From: Vibrio sp. STUT-A11
GTDB lineage: Bacteria > Pseudomonadota > Gammaproteobacteria > Enterobacterales > Vibrionaceae
Length of the DNA: 64,000 bases
Reading direction: 5' to 3'
Assembly (NCBI RefSeq): GCF_026000435.1
Contig: NZ_AP026763.1
Coordinates: forward strand, 806,001 to 870,000
In this document: piece by piece, positions 42,063 to 49,890 of the stretch
Layout of the letters: every line of letters begins with the position of its first letter
Position numbering within the stretch: the first letter of the stretch is position 1
The notes under the pieces: generated by a model
The model's database searches: none
The model's input: only the letters and a program-made list of their open reading frames with translations
Told to the model about the DNA's origin: nothing
Translations under genes and position numbers: made by a program

Positions 42063-44072
42063 ATGAGTTTAGGCCCATTGGGGATGTCTGGCGGCATGGA
42101 TATTAACACCATGGTCAGCAAAATTGTCGATGCCGAGCGTGTACCAAAGCAGCAACGTATTAACAATGAACGCACGACGATAGATGCCAGCATCAGTGCC
42201 TATGGGCGACTCAGAGAATCGTTGGATACGATGAAAAACCTTATGGTGAACTTCCGTCAGGAAAAAGCTTTTGCTGCCAGGACGGTTGAGACCACGGACG
42301 ATAAGATCGTATCTGCCACCGCAACTACCGATGCTATAGCTGGTAAGTATGCTATCGATGTGTTGCAGCTTGCACAAAGCCATAAAGTTGCGTCTGATGT
42401 TTTACCAGAAGACGCAAAGTTTGGCCCGGGTAAGCTGCATATTTCGCTTGGTGAAGACAGTTTTAACATCAGTGTCCGTTCAAGATCTAAGCTCGCTGAT
42501 GTCGTTCGTAACATTAATGGTGCGAGAGATAACACAGGAGTTCGTGCCTCTCTTATTAACGATGCGGATGGCCCTCGACTTATCCTTGCCTCCAACCACT
42601 CCGGTGAGGATCACCAAATTACCGTCACAGTGGACGCCGAACAAGGTAACCCACTAAACAAGTTCGCTTACCAAACACTTGAAGAGCGAGTACGAGCTGT
42701 GGAAGCAGCACGTGCTGCAGCCGAAGAGGTGTTAGGGCCTTTGCAGGCTCAAGAACCATCAGCTAAACCAGTTTTACTGGATGAAAGCGGCAACCCTCTA
42801 CCTCCTGAAATGCAATCCTCGCAAGAGGAATTAGCAACTCAACAAGGGAGTATAGTTGGTGAGCCTGTTTCTGCTGCCGGCGCAGCAGCTGCCAAAGCGG
42901 GACAAGATGCGCTCGATAAAGCGCAACAGCGTGCAAGTTGGCGTCCTGAGGATCGTATTCCTGGTTGGACGGAAACCGCTTCAGGCACCTTACTTGATTC
43001 TTACCAAGAACCAGAACTGGAGTTGGATGAAAAAGCGATTGAAAAAGCGCCCGATGTTCCGGGCTGGAGTAATGCCGCATCTGGTACGTTGACCGACTCT
43101 TATGTCACCACCAAAGAAGCAAAACAACAGCTGGATCAAGAAAAAGCACAAATCGAGCAGAAAATTGCCGATGAAAAACAGGATCTTGATGACAGAGTAA
43201 AGCGTGGTGAATTGACGCAAGAGCAAGCGAAGCAGATCCACCGCTCTAAGCTCGATCCTGAAGAGCGTGAGCGACTGGAAAAAATAGACGCTGCCGAAGC
43301 GAAAATTGCTCAGGCCCAATCAATGTTTGAAGGCTATAGTGGCATGACCGAAGTTCAGGCTGGCCAGGACTCGGTCGTATTACTAGATGGCGTTGCCAAA
43401 CTTTCCAGTCACAACAACGTTATAGAAGACGCCATAGAAGGTGTTGACCTCACATTGAAGGGGAAGTCTGGACCGAATCAAACGCCTGCTGAAATAGGCG
43501 TTGAATATGACCGTCAGGGCGTGCGCAGCGATATTGAAAACTTTGTTGCGGCTTACAACTCGTTCTATCAAACCTCCCAGGCATTGGCGAGCGTCGATCC
43601 ACTGACCGGACAAAAAGGTCCGTTATCTGGAGACAGCACAGTACGAAGCGCCGACGCCAGACTTAAATCGGTATTTTCCTCCCAAATCGATAAAGCGCCA
43701 GAAAACCTCAAGTCACTCACAGAGTTTGGTATCACCACGACTCGTCAGGGGACGCTAGAAATTAACTACGACATGCTAGATCGTCAGTTGAACAATAACT
43801 TCAATGAACTGGAAACGTTCTTTGGCGGTAATACCGGCTTCGCAAAACGCATCGAAGATGCCATTCACGGCATTACTGGTATTACCGGTAGCATTCGTAC
43901 TCGAGAAAAAAGCCTTACAGAACAGAATTATCGCTTGAGCGATGATCAAGCAGCGCTCGATCGCCGCATGGAGAGCTTAGAAAAACGTACCCATGCCAAA
44001 TTTTCTGCCATGCAAGATGCAACCGGTAAGATGCAAGGTCAGTTAGGCGCTTTAATGAGTGCGCTGGGTTAA
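42063..44072 (+). CDS. fliD: Flagellar hook-associated protein 2 (filament cap)
   Basis: FliD caps the growing filament and folds flagellin into place; in V. parahaemolyticus it is called FlaH. At 669 residues it is much longer than the E. coli or Salmonella protein (about 465). The N-terminal FliD_N domain (MSLGPLGMSGGMDINTMVSK to about residue 110) and C-terminal FliD_C domain (about 430-660) are standard; the extra length is a Glu/Lys/Gln-rich insertion (about 215-420) with coiled-coil character. It holds a duplicated motif PGW(T/S)xxASGTLxDSY at 299-314 and 332-347. Confidence 0.95.
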   Translation: MSLGPLGMSGGMDINTMVSKIVDAERVPKQQRINNERTTIDASISAYGRLRESLDTMKNLMVNFRQEKAFAARTVETTDDKIVSATATTDAIAGKYAIDVLQLAQSHKVASDVLPEDAKFGPGKLHISLGEDSFNISVRSRSKLADVVRNINGARDNTGVRASLINDADGPRLILASNHSGEDHQITVTVDAEQGNPLNKFAYQTLEERVRAVEAARAAAEEVLGPLQAQEPSAKPVLLDESGNPLPPEMQSSQEELATQQGSIVGEPVSAAGAAAAKAGQDALDKAQQRASWRPEDRIPGWTETASGTLLDSYQEPELELDEKAIEKAPDVPGWSNAASGTLTDSYVTTKEAKQQLDQEKAQIEQKIADEKQDLDDRVKRGELTQEQAKQIHRSKLDPEERERLEKIDAAEAKIAQAQSMFEGYSGMTEVQAGQDSVVLLDGVAKLSSHNNVIEDAIEGVDLTLKGKSGPNQTPAEIGVEYDRQGVRSDIENFVAAYNSFYQTSQALASVDPLTGQKGPLSGDSTVRSADARLKSVFSSQIDKAPENLKSLTEFGITTTRQGTLEINYDMLDRQLNNNFNELETFFGGNTGFAKRIEDAIHGITGITGSIRTREKSLTEQNYRLSDDQAALDRRMESLEKRTHAKFSAMQDATGKMQGQLGALMSALG

Positions 44073-44075
44073 TCG

Positions 44076-44381
44076 ATGCGAAGCGAACTTATCGAAATTA
44101 ATGCTCTGGATCAATGCATTAGCCAAGAACTGCAAAAAGTCGATATTAATACTGAAGAAATTCTTCGCTTGGTCGATATCAGAGAAAGCTTATTGCAAAA
44201 TTTGCTGTCAACGGTTCGGCAAAATCCATTGCTTAAGCAAGAAGTCGAGTGGCAAGACTTGCTTGCTCGTACCCAAAATATTGTTGAGCTGATGCAATCA
44301 GAGACGTCAAAGGCAGGAAAAGAGCTGCACAAATTGCGCTATGGTCAACGATCGCTTCAGCAATACAAAAAGTTTATTTAG
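44076..44381 (+). CDS. flaI: Flagellar protein FlaI (FliT-like chaperone position)
   Basis: A 101-residue, mostly helical cytosolic protein (LIEINALDQCISQELQKVDIN, EILRLVDIRESLLQNLLSTVR). It starts 3 bases after fliD and ends 13 bases before fliS. The place between fliD and fliS is where enteric bacteria have fliT, so a FliD export chaperone is a fair guess. In Vibrio it is named flaI. The sequence is too short and divergent to prove the homology. Confidence 0.8.
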   Translation: MRSELIEINALDQCISQELQKVDINTEEILRLVDIRESLLQNLLSTVRQNPLLKQEVEWQDLLARTQNIVELMQSETSKAGKELHKLRYGQRSLQQYKKFI

Positions 44382-44394
44382 AAAGAGGATTACT

Positions 44395-44805
44395 ATGCGC
44401 GGATCTTTGCAAGCATATAAAAAGGTATCAGTCGACAGCCAGTTGAGCGCGGCTTCTCCGCACAAAGTCATTCAAATGCTAATGGCGGGAGCGGTTGAGC
44501 GCCTGATTCAAGGCAAAGCAGCGATGCAAGCTGGTAACATTCCAGTAAAAGGTGAGCGTCTAGGTAAGGCATTAGACATTATCATTGCGCTGAGAAGTTG
44601 CTTGTCAATGGACGATGGCGGGGATATTGCCTCAAACTTAGATTCACTTTATGAATTTATGATTACGCAAATTTCTGCAGCCAATCACCAAAATGATCCG
44701 CAACTAATTGATGATGTTATTGATATTATTCGAGAGATAAAATCAGCGTGGGATCAGATCCCAACAGAGTTCCATAACCTAACAGCCGAAGAAGTCGGTA
44801 TTTAA
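44395..44805 (+). CDS. fliS: Flagellin export chaperone FliS
   Basis: FliS binds the C-terminal D0 helix of flagellin and prevents polymerisation in the cytosol before export. The 136-residue four-helix protein is recognised by MRGSLQAYKKVSVDSQL, ASPHKVIQMLMAGAVERL and LIDDVIDIIREIKSAWDQI. The frame is open 18 codons earlier (44341), but that overlaps flaI; ATG 44395 with GAGGA in front fits the family. Named flaJ in V. parahaemolyticus. It is the last gene of the cap operon. Confidence 0.94.
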   Translation: MRGSLQAYKKVSVDSQLSAASPHKVIQMLMAGAVERLIQGKAAMQAGNIPVKGERLGKALDIIIALRSCLSMDDGGDIASNLDSLYEFMITQISAANHQNDPQLIDDVIDIIREIKSAWDQIPTEFHNLTAEEVGI

Positions 44806-44939
44806 TAATTAAAACAAATTGTTATACTGATTGAATACATATTGCTTGGTTGTGCAATGGGTTGCTTATTTGGGTCACATTCACACTTAGAGCTCTCGAT
44901 TGCTTGGTTGCCTTATTTTTATATTTAAATAAAATAAGC

Positions 44940-44967
44940 GCCATTAGTAGCCCTAATGGCTTTTTTT
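44940..44967 (+). terminator. Terminator after fliS
   Basis: Perfect stem GCCATTAG/CTAATGGC with loop TAGCC and seven T. It isolates the cap operon from flrA, so flrA must have its own promoter between 44968 and 45091. Confidence 0.93.
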
Positions 44968-45091
44968 GTTGCTGATTTCCCCTATGTCTCTCGGTCATTG
45001 AGTGTGGCGTTTCCGCTTTTCTTAACACTCATTCGAGCTAATCAAGGTTTAGCCGCAACACATCCAAAAATAAAGGCAATCATTCTTAGTT

Positions 45092-46555
45092 ATGCAAGGT
45101 TTGGCAAAACTGCTTGTAATTGATGACGACGCTTCAAGTCGTTCAAATTTAAGCAATATATTGGAATTTGTTGGAGAAAGTTGCGAAGCGGTCAGTTCTG
45201 ATCAGCTAGGTGATGTTGATTGGTCTGAACTCTGGTCTGGTTGCATTATAGGTAATATTTCTTCAGGTTCAGCATCAAAAGTTGTGGCTCATCTTAGTGA
45301 TGCCTACCACATTCCACTGCTCGTCATGGGACGCTTATCGCTACCTGTGGATGATTTACCAAGCTATGTTGGTGAGTTAGAACTGCCTTTAAATTACCCA
45401 CAACTTAGTAACGCCTTGCGTCATTGCAATGACTTCTTGGGAAGAAAGGGTGTGAATGTGATCGCAAGTGAACGAAAAAACACGCTTTTCCGTAGTTTAG
45501 TGGGTCAGAGCCGTGGCATTCAGGAAGTTCGCCATCTTATTGAGCAGGTCGCTAAAACCGAAGCTAACGTTTTAATCCTGGGTGAGTCGGGCACGGGCAA
45601 AGAAGTGGTTGCGCGTAATATCCACTATCATTCCTCGTATTCTAGCGGCCCATTTGTACCGATTAACTGTGGTGCGATTCCCCCAGAGCTTTTGGAGAGT
45701 GAGCTGTTTGGTCATGAAAAAGGCGCGTTTACCGGGGCATTGACTTCGCGTAAAGGTCGTTTTGAGCTGGCCGATGGCGGAACGCTGTTTCTGGACGAAA
45801 TTGGTGATATGCCAATGCCAATGCAGGTAAAGTTGTTACGCGTGTTGCAAGAGCGTTGTTTTGAGCGAGTGGGTGGCAACAATACGATTAAAGTGAACGT
45901 TCGCATCGTAGCTGCTACGCACCGCAACCTCGAGAGTATGATTGAAGGCGATACCTTCCGTGAAGACTTGTTCTATCGTCTCAACGTATTCCCTATTGAA
46001 ATGCCCGCGCTGAAAGAGCGCAAGCGAGATATCCCTCTATTGCTGCAAGAATTGATGGCTCGTTTGGAAGCAGAAGGTGGGCAGCCAATCTGCTTTACTT
46101 CGCGCGCTATTAACTCTTTGATGGAACATGACTGGCCGGGGAACGTACGTGAGTTGGCAAACCTGATCGAGCGCATGGTGATTCTCTATCCAAACAGTCT
46201 GATCGATGTGAATCACTTGCCAACGAAATACCGTTACAGTGATATTCCGGAATTCCAGCCTGAAGGTAACCCTTTTGTCTCAGTCGAAGAGCAAGAGCGT
46301 GATGTCTTTCAAGACATCTTCTCGGGAGATTTCAGCTTTGATGAATTCGATGAATTGGAGAGCAATGCAAACGCGCCGCAAGAGCTTCCTCCTGAAGGGG
46401 TCAACCTAAAAGAACTGCTGGCTGATCTTGAAATCAACATGATCAGTCAAGCGCTTGAAGCCCAAGGTGGTGTAGTAGCACGAGCCGCCGATATGCTGGG
46501 AATGCGCCGTACGACTTTGGTTGAGAAGATGCGTAAGTACAACTTACAACGCTAA
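45092..46555 (+). CDS. flrA: Sigma-54-dependent master flagellar activator
   Basis: FlrA (FlaK in V. parahaemolyticus, FleQ in Pseudomonas) is the class I regulator that switches on flrBC and other sigma-54 genes and is inhibited by c-di-GMP. Domains of the 487 residues: an N-terminal receiver-like domain (LLVIDDDASSRSNLSNILEF) in which the acceptor aspartate region is degenerate; AAA+ ATPase with Walker A GESGTGKE, sigma-54 contact loop GAFTGA and Walker B LFLDEIGD; a C-terminal Fis-type HTH (AADMLGMRRTTLVEKM). The segment LFRSLVGQSR just before the AAA+ domain is the c-di-GMP site known from FleQ/FlrA. Confidence 0.95.
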   Translation: MQGLAKLLVIDDDASSRSNLSNILEFVGESCEAVSSDQLGDVDWSELWSGCIIGNISSGSASKVVAHLSDAYHIPLLVMGRLSLPVDDLPSYVGELELPLNYPQLSNALRHCNDFLGRKGVNVIASERKNTLFRSLVGQSRGIQEVRHLIEQVAKTEANVLILGESGTGKEVVARNIHYHSSYSSGPFVPINCGAIPPELLESELFGHEKGAFTGALTSRKGRFELADGGTLFLDEIGDMPMPMQVKLLRVLQERCFERVGGNNTIKVNVRIVAATHRNLESMIEGDTFREDLFYRLNVFPIEMPALKERKRDIPLLLQELMARLEAEGGQPICFTSRAINSLMEHDWPGNVRELANLIERMVILYPNSLIDVNHLPTKYRYSDIPEFQPEGNPFVSVEEQERDVFQDIFSGDFSFDEFDELESNANAPQELPPEGVNLKELLADLEINMISQALEAQGGVVARAADMLGMRRTTLVEKMRKYNLQR

Positions 46556-46558
46556 CTC

Positions 46559-46570
46559 TGCACTCCGGTG
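46559..46570 (+). repeat. Left 12-bp direct repeat flanking repeat copy 3
   Basis: TGCACTCCGGTG, identical to 46776-46787 on the other side of the element. A likely target-site duplication. Confidence 0.7.
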
Positions 46571-46775
46571 TAATGCCGTTCTTTTAACTGCAAACAGATT
46601 ATTCTGGCTTTCCGTCATCCTGGACAGCGACGAAGGAGCGTGATTCAGGAACTTCTATCCGAGCGCTTTGTTGCCAAAGAGTTTTCTATAGATTCTCAGA
46701 GCGCTGAATTTAGATTCCTAGTCTCGCTAAGGCTCGCTGGAATGACCCTATAAAAGCCGTTGAGCGGCTGGCATT
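46571..46775 (+). repeat. Interspersed 205-bp repeat, copy 3, between direct repeats
   Basis: The best-preserved copy: TAATGCCGTTC at the left and GCGGCTGGCATT at the right end, giving AATGCC/GGCATT terminal inverted repeats. The core holds GCGACGAAGGAGCGTGATTC, the CTTTG(TTGC)CAAAG hairpin and TAGATTCCTAGTCTCGCT. The exact 12-bp sequence TGCACTCCGGTG lies directly on both sides. No ORF of note lies inside. Confidence 0.9.
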
Positions 46776-46787
46776 TGCACTCCGGTG
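46776..46787 (+). repeat. Right 12-bp direct repeat flanking repeat copy 3
   Basis: TGCACTCCGGTG, the same as 46559-46570. Confidence 0.7.
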
Positions 46788-46886
46788 GGCTGTTTTGTGA
46801 AACACAATCCGTAAAAAACCTTATGTCAATTTAGTGTCAACTTATTGTCACTCCATTAACTTGTTGATAAATAAAAGTTAATGATT

Positions 46887-46902
46887 TGGTATGCTTATTG
46901 CT
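46887..46902 (+). promoter_or_regulatory. Sigma-54 promoter of flrBC
   Basis: TGGTATGCTTATTGCT: GG and GC dinucleotides exactly 10 bases apart, as in the consensus TGGCAC-N5-TTGCA. It lies 47 bases before flrB, and FlrA is the expected activator. Confidence 0.85.
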
Positions 46903-46949
46903 TACTAAGTTGTTTTACTATTTAGTGGCGATATTTCGACAGGCAGTTA

Positions 46950-47981
46950 ATGGAAGATACCACCAACCAATCCCATTTAGACTCAGTAGAAAATCAGGTC
47001 GAACGTTATAAGCAGGTCCTGGATGTTATGCCTGCGGGAGTCATCCTACTCGATACGTTCGGTGTTGTGCGTGAAGCGAACCCGGAAGCGCATCGTATTC
47101 TTGAAATACCCTTGGTTAATGAAAAGTGGTTCAACGTCATTCAGGCGGTATTTGACCCGCGAGAAGATGACGGCCATGAAGTCTCACTGCGCAATGGCCG
47201 CAAAGTGCGTTTGGCGATTTCTGCTTCTGAAACGGGTCAGCTCATCCTAATTACTGACCTGACCGAAACGCGCTTACTGCAATCCCGAGTCAGTGACTTA
47301 CAGCGTTTATCGTCTTTGGGGCGTATGGTGGCTTCTCTGGCTCATCAAGTCAGAACGCCTTTATCCAGCGCTATGCTGTATGCGTCCAATCTAGCTGCGC
47401 CCAACCTTCCGTCGAATACGAGAGAGCGGTTTCAAAGTAAATTGATGGATCGACTGCACGATTTGGAAAAGCAGGTTAACGACATGCTGCTTTTTGCCAA
47501 AGGTGGTGACAATAAAGTCATTAAGCCATTTACGATTGCTCAGCTGGTTTCGGAATATCAACCCATGGTTGAAACTGCCTTAAAAAACAACAATATTGAC
47601 TACTTTCTTGAAGTAGAGGAAGAGCAAACAGGCTTACTTGGAAATGCCAATGCTATTGCATCTGCCTTGAGTAACTTAGTCATGAATGCGATTCAGATGT
47701 CAGGCAAAGAGTCGCAAATTGATATCTTCTTTCGCCCGGTCAACGGTGAGCTGCGTATTTCTGTGCAGGACAATGGACCGGGTGTACCTAAAGAGCTACA
47801 GAGCAAAATCTTAGAGCCATTTTTTACTACCCGTTCTCAGGGAACTGGGCTAGGTCTTGCGGTCGTTCAAATGGTTTGCCGTGCCCATGACGGTCGATTG
47901 GAACTTATTTCAGAGCAGGGTGATGGAGCCTGCTTCACCATGTGCATTCCGCTAGAACGAGTGCAAGCTGAAGCGCAATAA
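46950..47981 (+). CDS. flrB: Flagellar sensor histidine kinase FlrB
   Basis: FlrB (FlaL) phosphorylates FlrC. The 343-residue protein has no membrane segment. It has a PAS domain (about 18-115: LDVMPAGVILLDTFGVVREAN), the HisKA box SLAHQVRTPLSSAML with the phosphorylated His132, and a HATPase_c domain (AIASALSNLVMNAIQM N box, DNGPGVP G1, TTRSQGTGLGLAVVQ G2). The activating signal is unknown. flrC follows 28 bases later in the same operon. Confidence 0.95.
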   Translation: MEDTTNQSHLDSVENQVERYKQVLDVMPAGVILLDTFGVVREANPEAHRILEIPLVNEKWFNVIQAVFDPREDDGHEVSLRNGRKVRLAISASETGQLILITDLTETRLLQSRVSDLQRLSSLGRMVASLAHQVRTPLSSAMLYASNLAAPNLPSNTRERFQSKLMDRLHDLEKQVNDMLLFAKGGDNKVIKPFTIAQLVSEYQPMVETALKNNNIDYFLEVEEEQTGLLGNANAIASALSNLVMNAIQMSGKESQIDIFFRPVNGELRISVQDNGPGVPKELQSKILEPFFTTRSQGTGLGLAVVQMVCRAHDGRLELISEQGDGACFTMCIPLERVQAEAQ

Positions 47982-48009
47982 GCGTCTTCTGCCAATAAGG
48001 AGAATCATA

Positions 48010-49419
48010 ATGGCGCAAAGCAAAGTGCTGATCGTAGAAGATGACGAAGGTCTTCGTGAGGCCCTGGTGGATACTCTGGCTCTAGCAGGCTATGAGTGGT
48101 TAGAAGCGGGCTGTGCAGAAGAAGCACTGGTCAAGCTGAAATCAAACACGGTAGATATTGTTGTCTCTGATGTGCAAATGGCTGGTATGGGCGGTTTAGC
48201 CCTGCTAAAAAACATCAAACAGAACTGGCCAAACCTACCTGTTTTGCTGATGACAGCGTACGCCAATATTGAAGATGCGGTCTCAGCGATGAAAGACGGT
48301 GCGATAGATTACATGGCAAAACCATTCGCACCTGAAGTGTTACTTAATATGGTCAGTCGCTACGCGCCGATCAAAAGCGACGATAGTGGCGATGCTGTGG
48401 TCGCCGACGAAAAAAGCCTGCGACTGTTAGCTCTGGCAGACCGAGTGGCGCGTACCGACGCCAACGTGATGATCCTCGGCCCAAGTGGCTCAGGTAAAGA
48501 AGTCATGTCGCGCTACATCCATAATGCCTCAAGCCGTAAGGATGGTCCTTTTGTTGCCATCAACTGCGCTGCCATTCCAGATAACATGCTTGAAGCCACG
48601 CTATTTGGCTACGAAAAAGGCGCTTTTACTGGGGCTGTTCAAGCGTGTCCGGGTAAATTCGAACAAGCGCAAGGCGGGACGATTTTGTTGGATGAAATCA
48701 GCGAAATGGACCTGAACCTTCAGGCCAAATTGCTGCGTGTGCTGCAAGAGCGTGAAGTCGAGCGTTTAGGCAGCCGCAAAAGCATCAAGCTGGATGTTCG
48801 TGTTTTGGCGACCAGTAACCGCGATCTCAAACAATATGTGTCGGAAGGTAACTTCCGTGAAGATTTATATTACCGCCTTAACGTTTTCCCAATTGCATGG
48901 CCGGCGCTGTGTGAGCGTAAAGGGGATATTGAGCCACTAGCCAAACATCTTGCGGAGCGCCATTGCGGAAAGATGGGGATGCCAGTTCCGAAGCTTTCGG
49001 CGTCTGCGGTCGATAAACTGCTTAATTATCCTTGGCCGGGTAACGTTCGCGAGTTAGATAACGTCGTTCAGCGCGCTCTGATTCTGAGTGAAAATGGCGA
49101 CATTGATGGTGAACATATTTTGCTCGAAGGAGTCGATTGGCAAGATGCGAATAGCTTGCAGCGTGTGGTGCAAAATGCACAAACCTTGGTGCCGGACGTG
49201 AAGCCTGTTGCTCAGGCTGAGAGCATAAGCCGCATTGCGTCTGGCGGTGAAGGTTTGGGGAGTGAGTTACGCGACCAAGAGTATGCGATCATTCTCGATA
49301 CTTTGGTTGAGTGTAATGGTCGTCGAAAAGACATGGCAGACAAACTCGGTATCAGTCCACGCACGTTACGCTACAAACTGGCTAAGATGCGCGATGCTGG
49401 CATCGACATTCCCAATTAA
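48010..49419 (+). CDS. flrC: Sigma-54 response regulator FlrC
   Basis: FlrC (FlaM) activates class III basal-body, hook and export genes. The 469 residues comprise a receiver with phospho-acceptor Asp54 (DIVVSDVQMAGMGG), an AAA+ domain with Walker A GPSGSGKE, GAFTGA sigma-54 loop and Walker B ILLDEISE, and a Fis-type HTH at the end (KDMADKLGISPRTLRYKLAKM). AAGGAG precedes the ATG. Its likely targets in view are the sigma-54 promoters of fliE, fliK and flhA. Confidence 0.96.
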   Translation: MAQSKVLIVEDDEGLREALVDTLALAGYEWLEAGCAEEALVKLKSNTVDIVVSDVQMAGMGGLALLKNIKQNWPNLPVLLMTAYANIEDAVSAMKDGAIDYMAKPFAPEVLLNMVSRYAPIKSDDSGDAVVADEKSLRLLALADRVARTDANVMILGPSGSGKEVMSRYIHNASSRKDGPFVAINCAAIPDNMLEATLFGYEKGAFTGAVQACPGKFEQAQGGTILLDEISEMDLNLQAKLLRVLQEREVERLGSRKSIKLDVRVLATSNRDLKQYVSEGNFREDLYYRLNVFPIAWPALCERKGDIEPLAKHLAERHCGKMGMPVPKLSASAVDKLLNYPWPGNVRELDNVVQRALILSENGDIDGEHILLEGVDWQDANSLQRVVQNAQTLVPDVKPVAQAESISRIASGGEGLGSELRDQEYAIILDTLVECNGRRKDMADKLGISPRTLRYKLAKMRDAGIDIPN

Positions 49420-49435
49420 TTTTTCTCAATGTAGT

Positions 49436-49460
49436 GGTGATTTTTGTGCAAAAAGTCACC
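49436..49460 (+). other. Stem-loop between flrC and the fliE promoter
   Basis: GGTGATTTTT pairs with AAAAAGTCACC around loop GTGC: a ten-pair stem with a single bulged G. There is no T tract after it, so it is not a normal terminator. It stands 37 bases before the -24 element. Confidence 0.5.
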
Positions 49461-49497
49461 ATGTTTGGATGAATCTAAGTAAAACGTTATCACCTTG

Positions 49498-49513
49498 TGG
49501 CATGTTAATTGCT
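49498..49513 (+). promoter_or_regulatory. Sigma-54 promoter of fliEFGHIJ
   Basis: TGGCATGTTAATTGCT, near-perfect match to TGGCAC-N5-TTGCA with the correct 10-base gap between GG and GC. It lies 51 bases before the fliE ATG. Confidence 0.92.
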
Positions 49514-49564
49514 TTGATAATGAACAGTTTTAGTAATAGTCAAACATTTGGCTCTGAGGTGGTA

Positions 49565-49876
49565 ATGAAAATTGATGGTATTCAGGCAGATATGCGCGCC
49601 ATGATGGTAGAAGCAACGAACACAGCTCCTACGGCGACTGGTGCGAAAGTTGGGGCCGATTTTGGTGATCTCCTCACCAACGCCATCAATAACGTAAACT
49701 CACTTCAAAAAGCGTCGGGTGATCTTCAGACTCGTTTTGATCGAGGTGACGCTGATGTCTCCCTTTCAGACGTTATGATTGCCCGTAACAAATCCAGTGT
49801 GGCATTTGATGCTACTGTCCAAATCCGCAACAAGCTCGTCGAGGCCTATAAAGACCTCATGAATATGCCCGTGTAA
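49565..49876 (+). CDS. fliE: Flagellar hook-basal body protein FliE
   Basis: FliE links the MS ring to the proximal rod and is the first rod-like component exported. The 103-residue protein starts MKIDGIQADMRAMMVEA and carries the conserved FGDLLTNAINNVN and DVMIARNKSSVAFDATVQIRNK helices. The frame is open far upstream into flrC, but that part has no start site; ATG 49565 lies 51 bases after the sigma-54 promoter. fliF follows in 14 bases. Confidence 0.95.
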   Translation: MKIDGIQADMRAMMVEATNTAPTATGAKVGADFGDLLTNAINNVNSLQKASGDLQTRFDRGDADVSLSDVMIARNKSSVAFDATVQIRNKLVEAYKDLMNMPV

Positions 49877-49890
49877 TTTAGGTAATCATT

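Larger units (their letters stand above)
46556..46949 (+). other. Intergenic region between flrA and flrB
   Basis: 394 bases. It contains copy 3 of the interspersed repeat (46571-46775), its flanking 12-bp direct repeats, and the sigma-54 promoter of flrB (46887-46902). Between 46788 and 46886 I see only AT-rich DNA. Confidence 0.75.

Noticed and set aside
45712..46176. Reverse-strand ORFs opposite flrA
   Set aside because: They follow codon patterns of the AAA+ domain on the other strand; shadows.
49235..49564. Long open frame leading into fliE (213 codons in total)
   Set aside because: The part before 49565 overlaps the end of flrC and the sigma-54 promoter; FliE homology starts at MKIDGIQADM.
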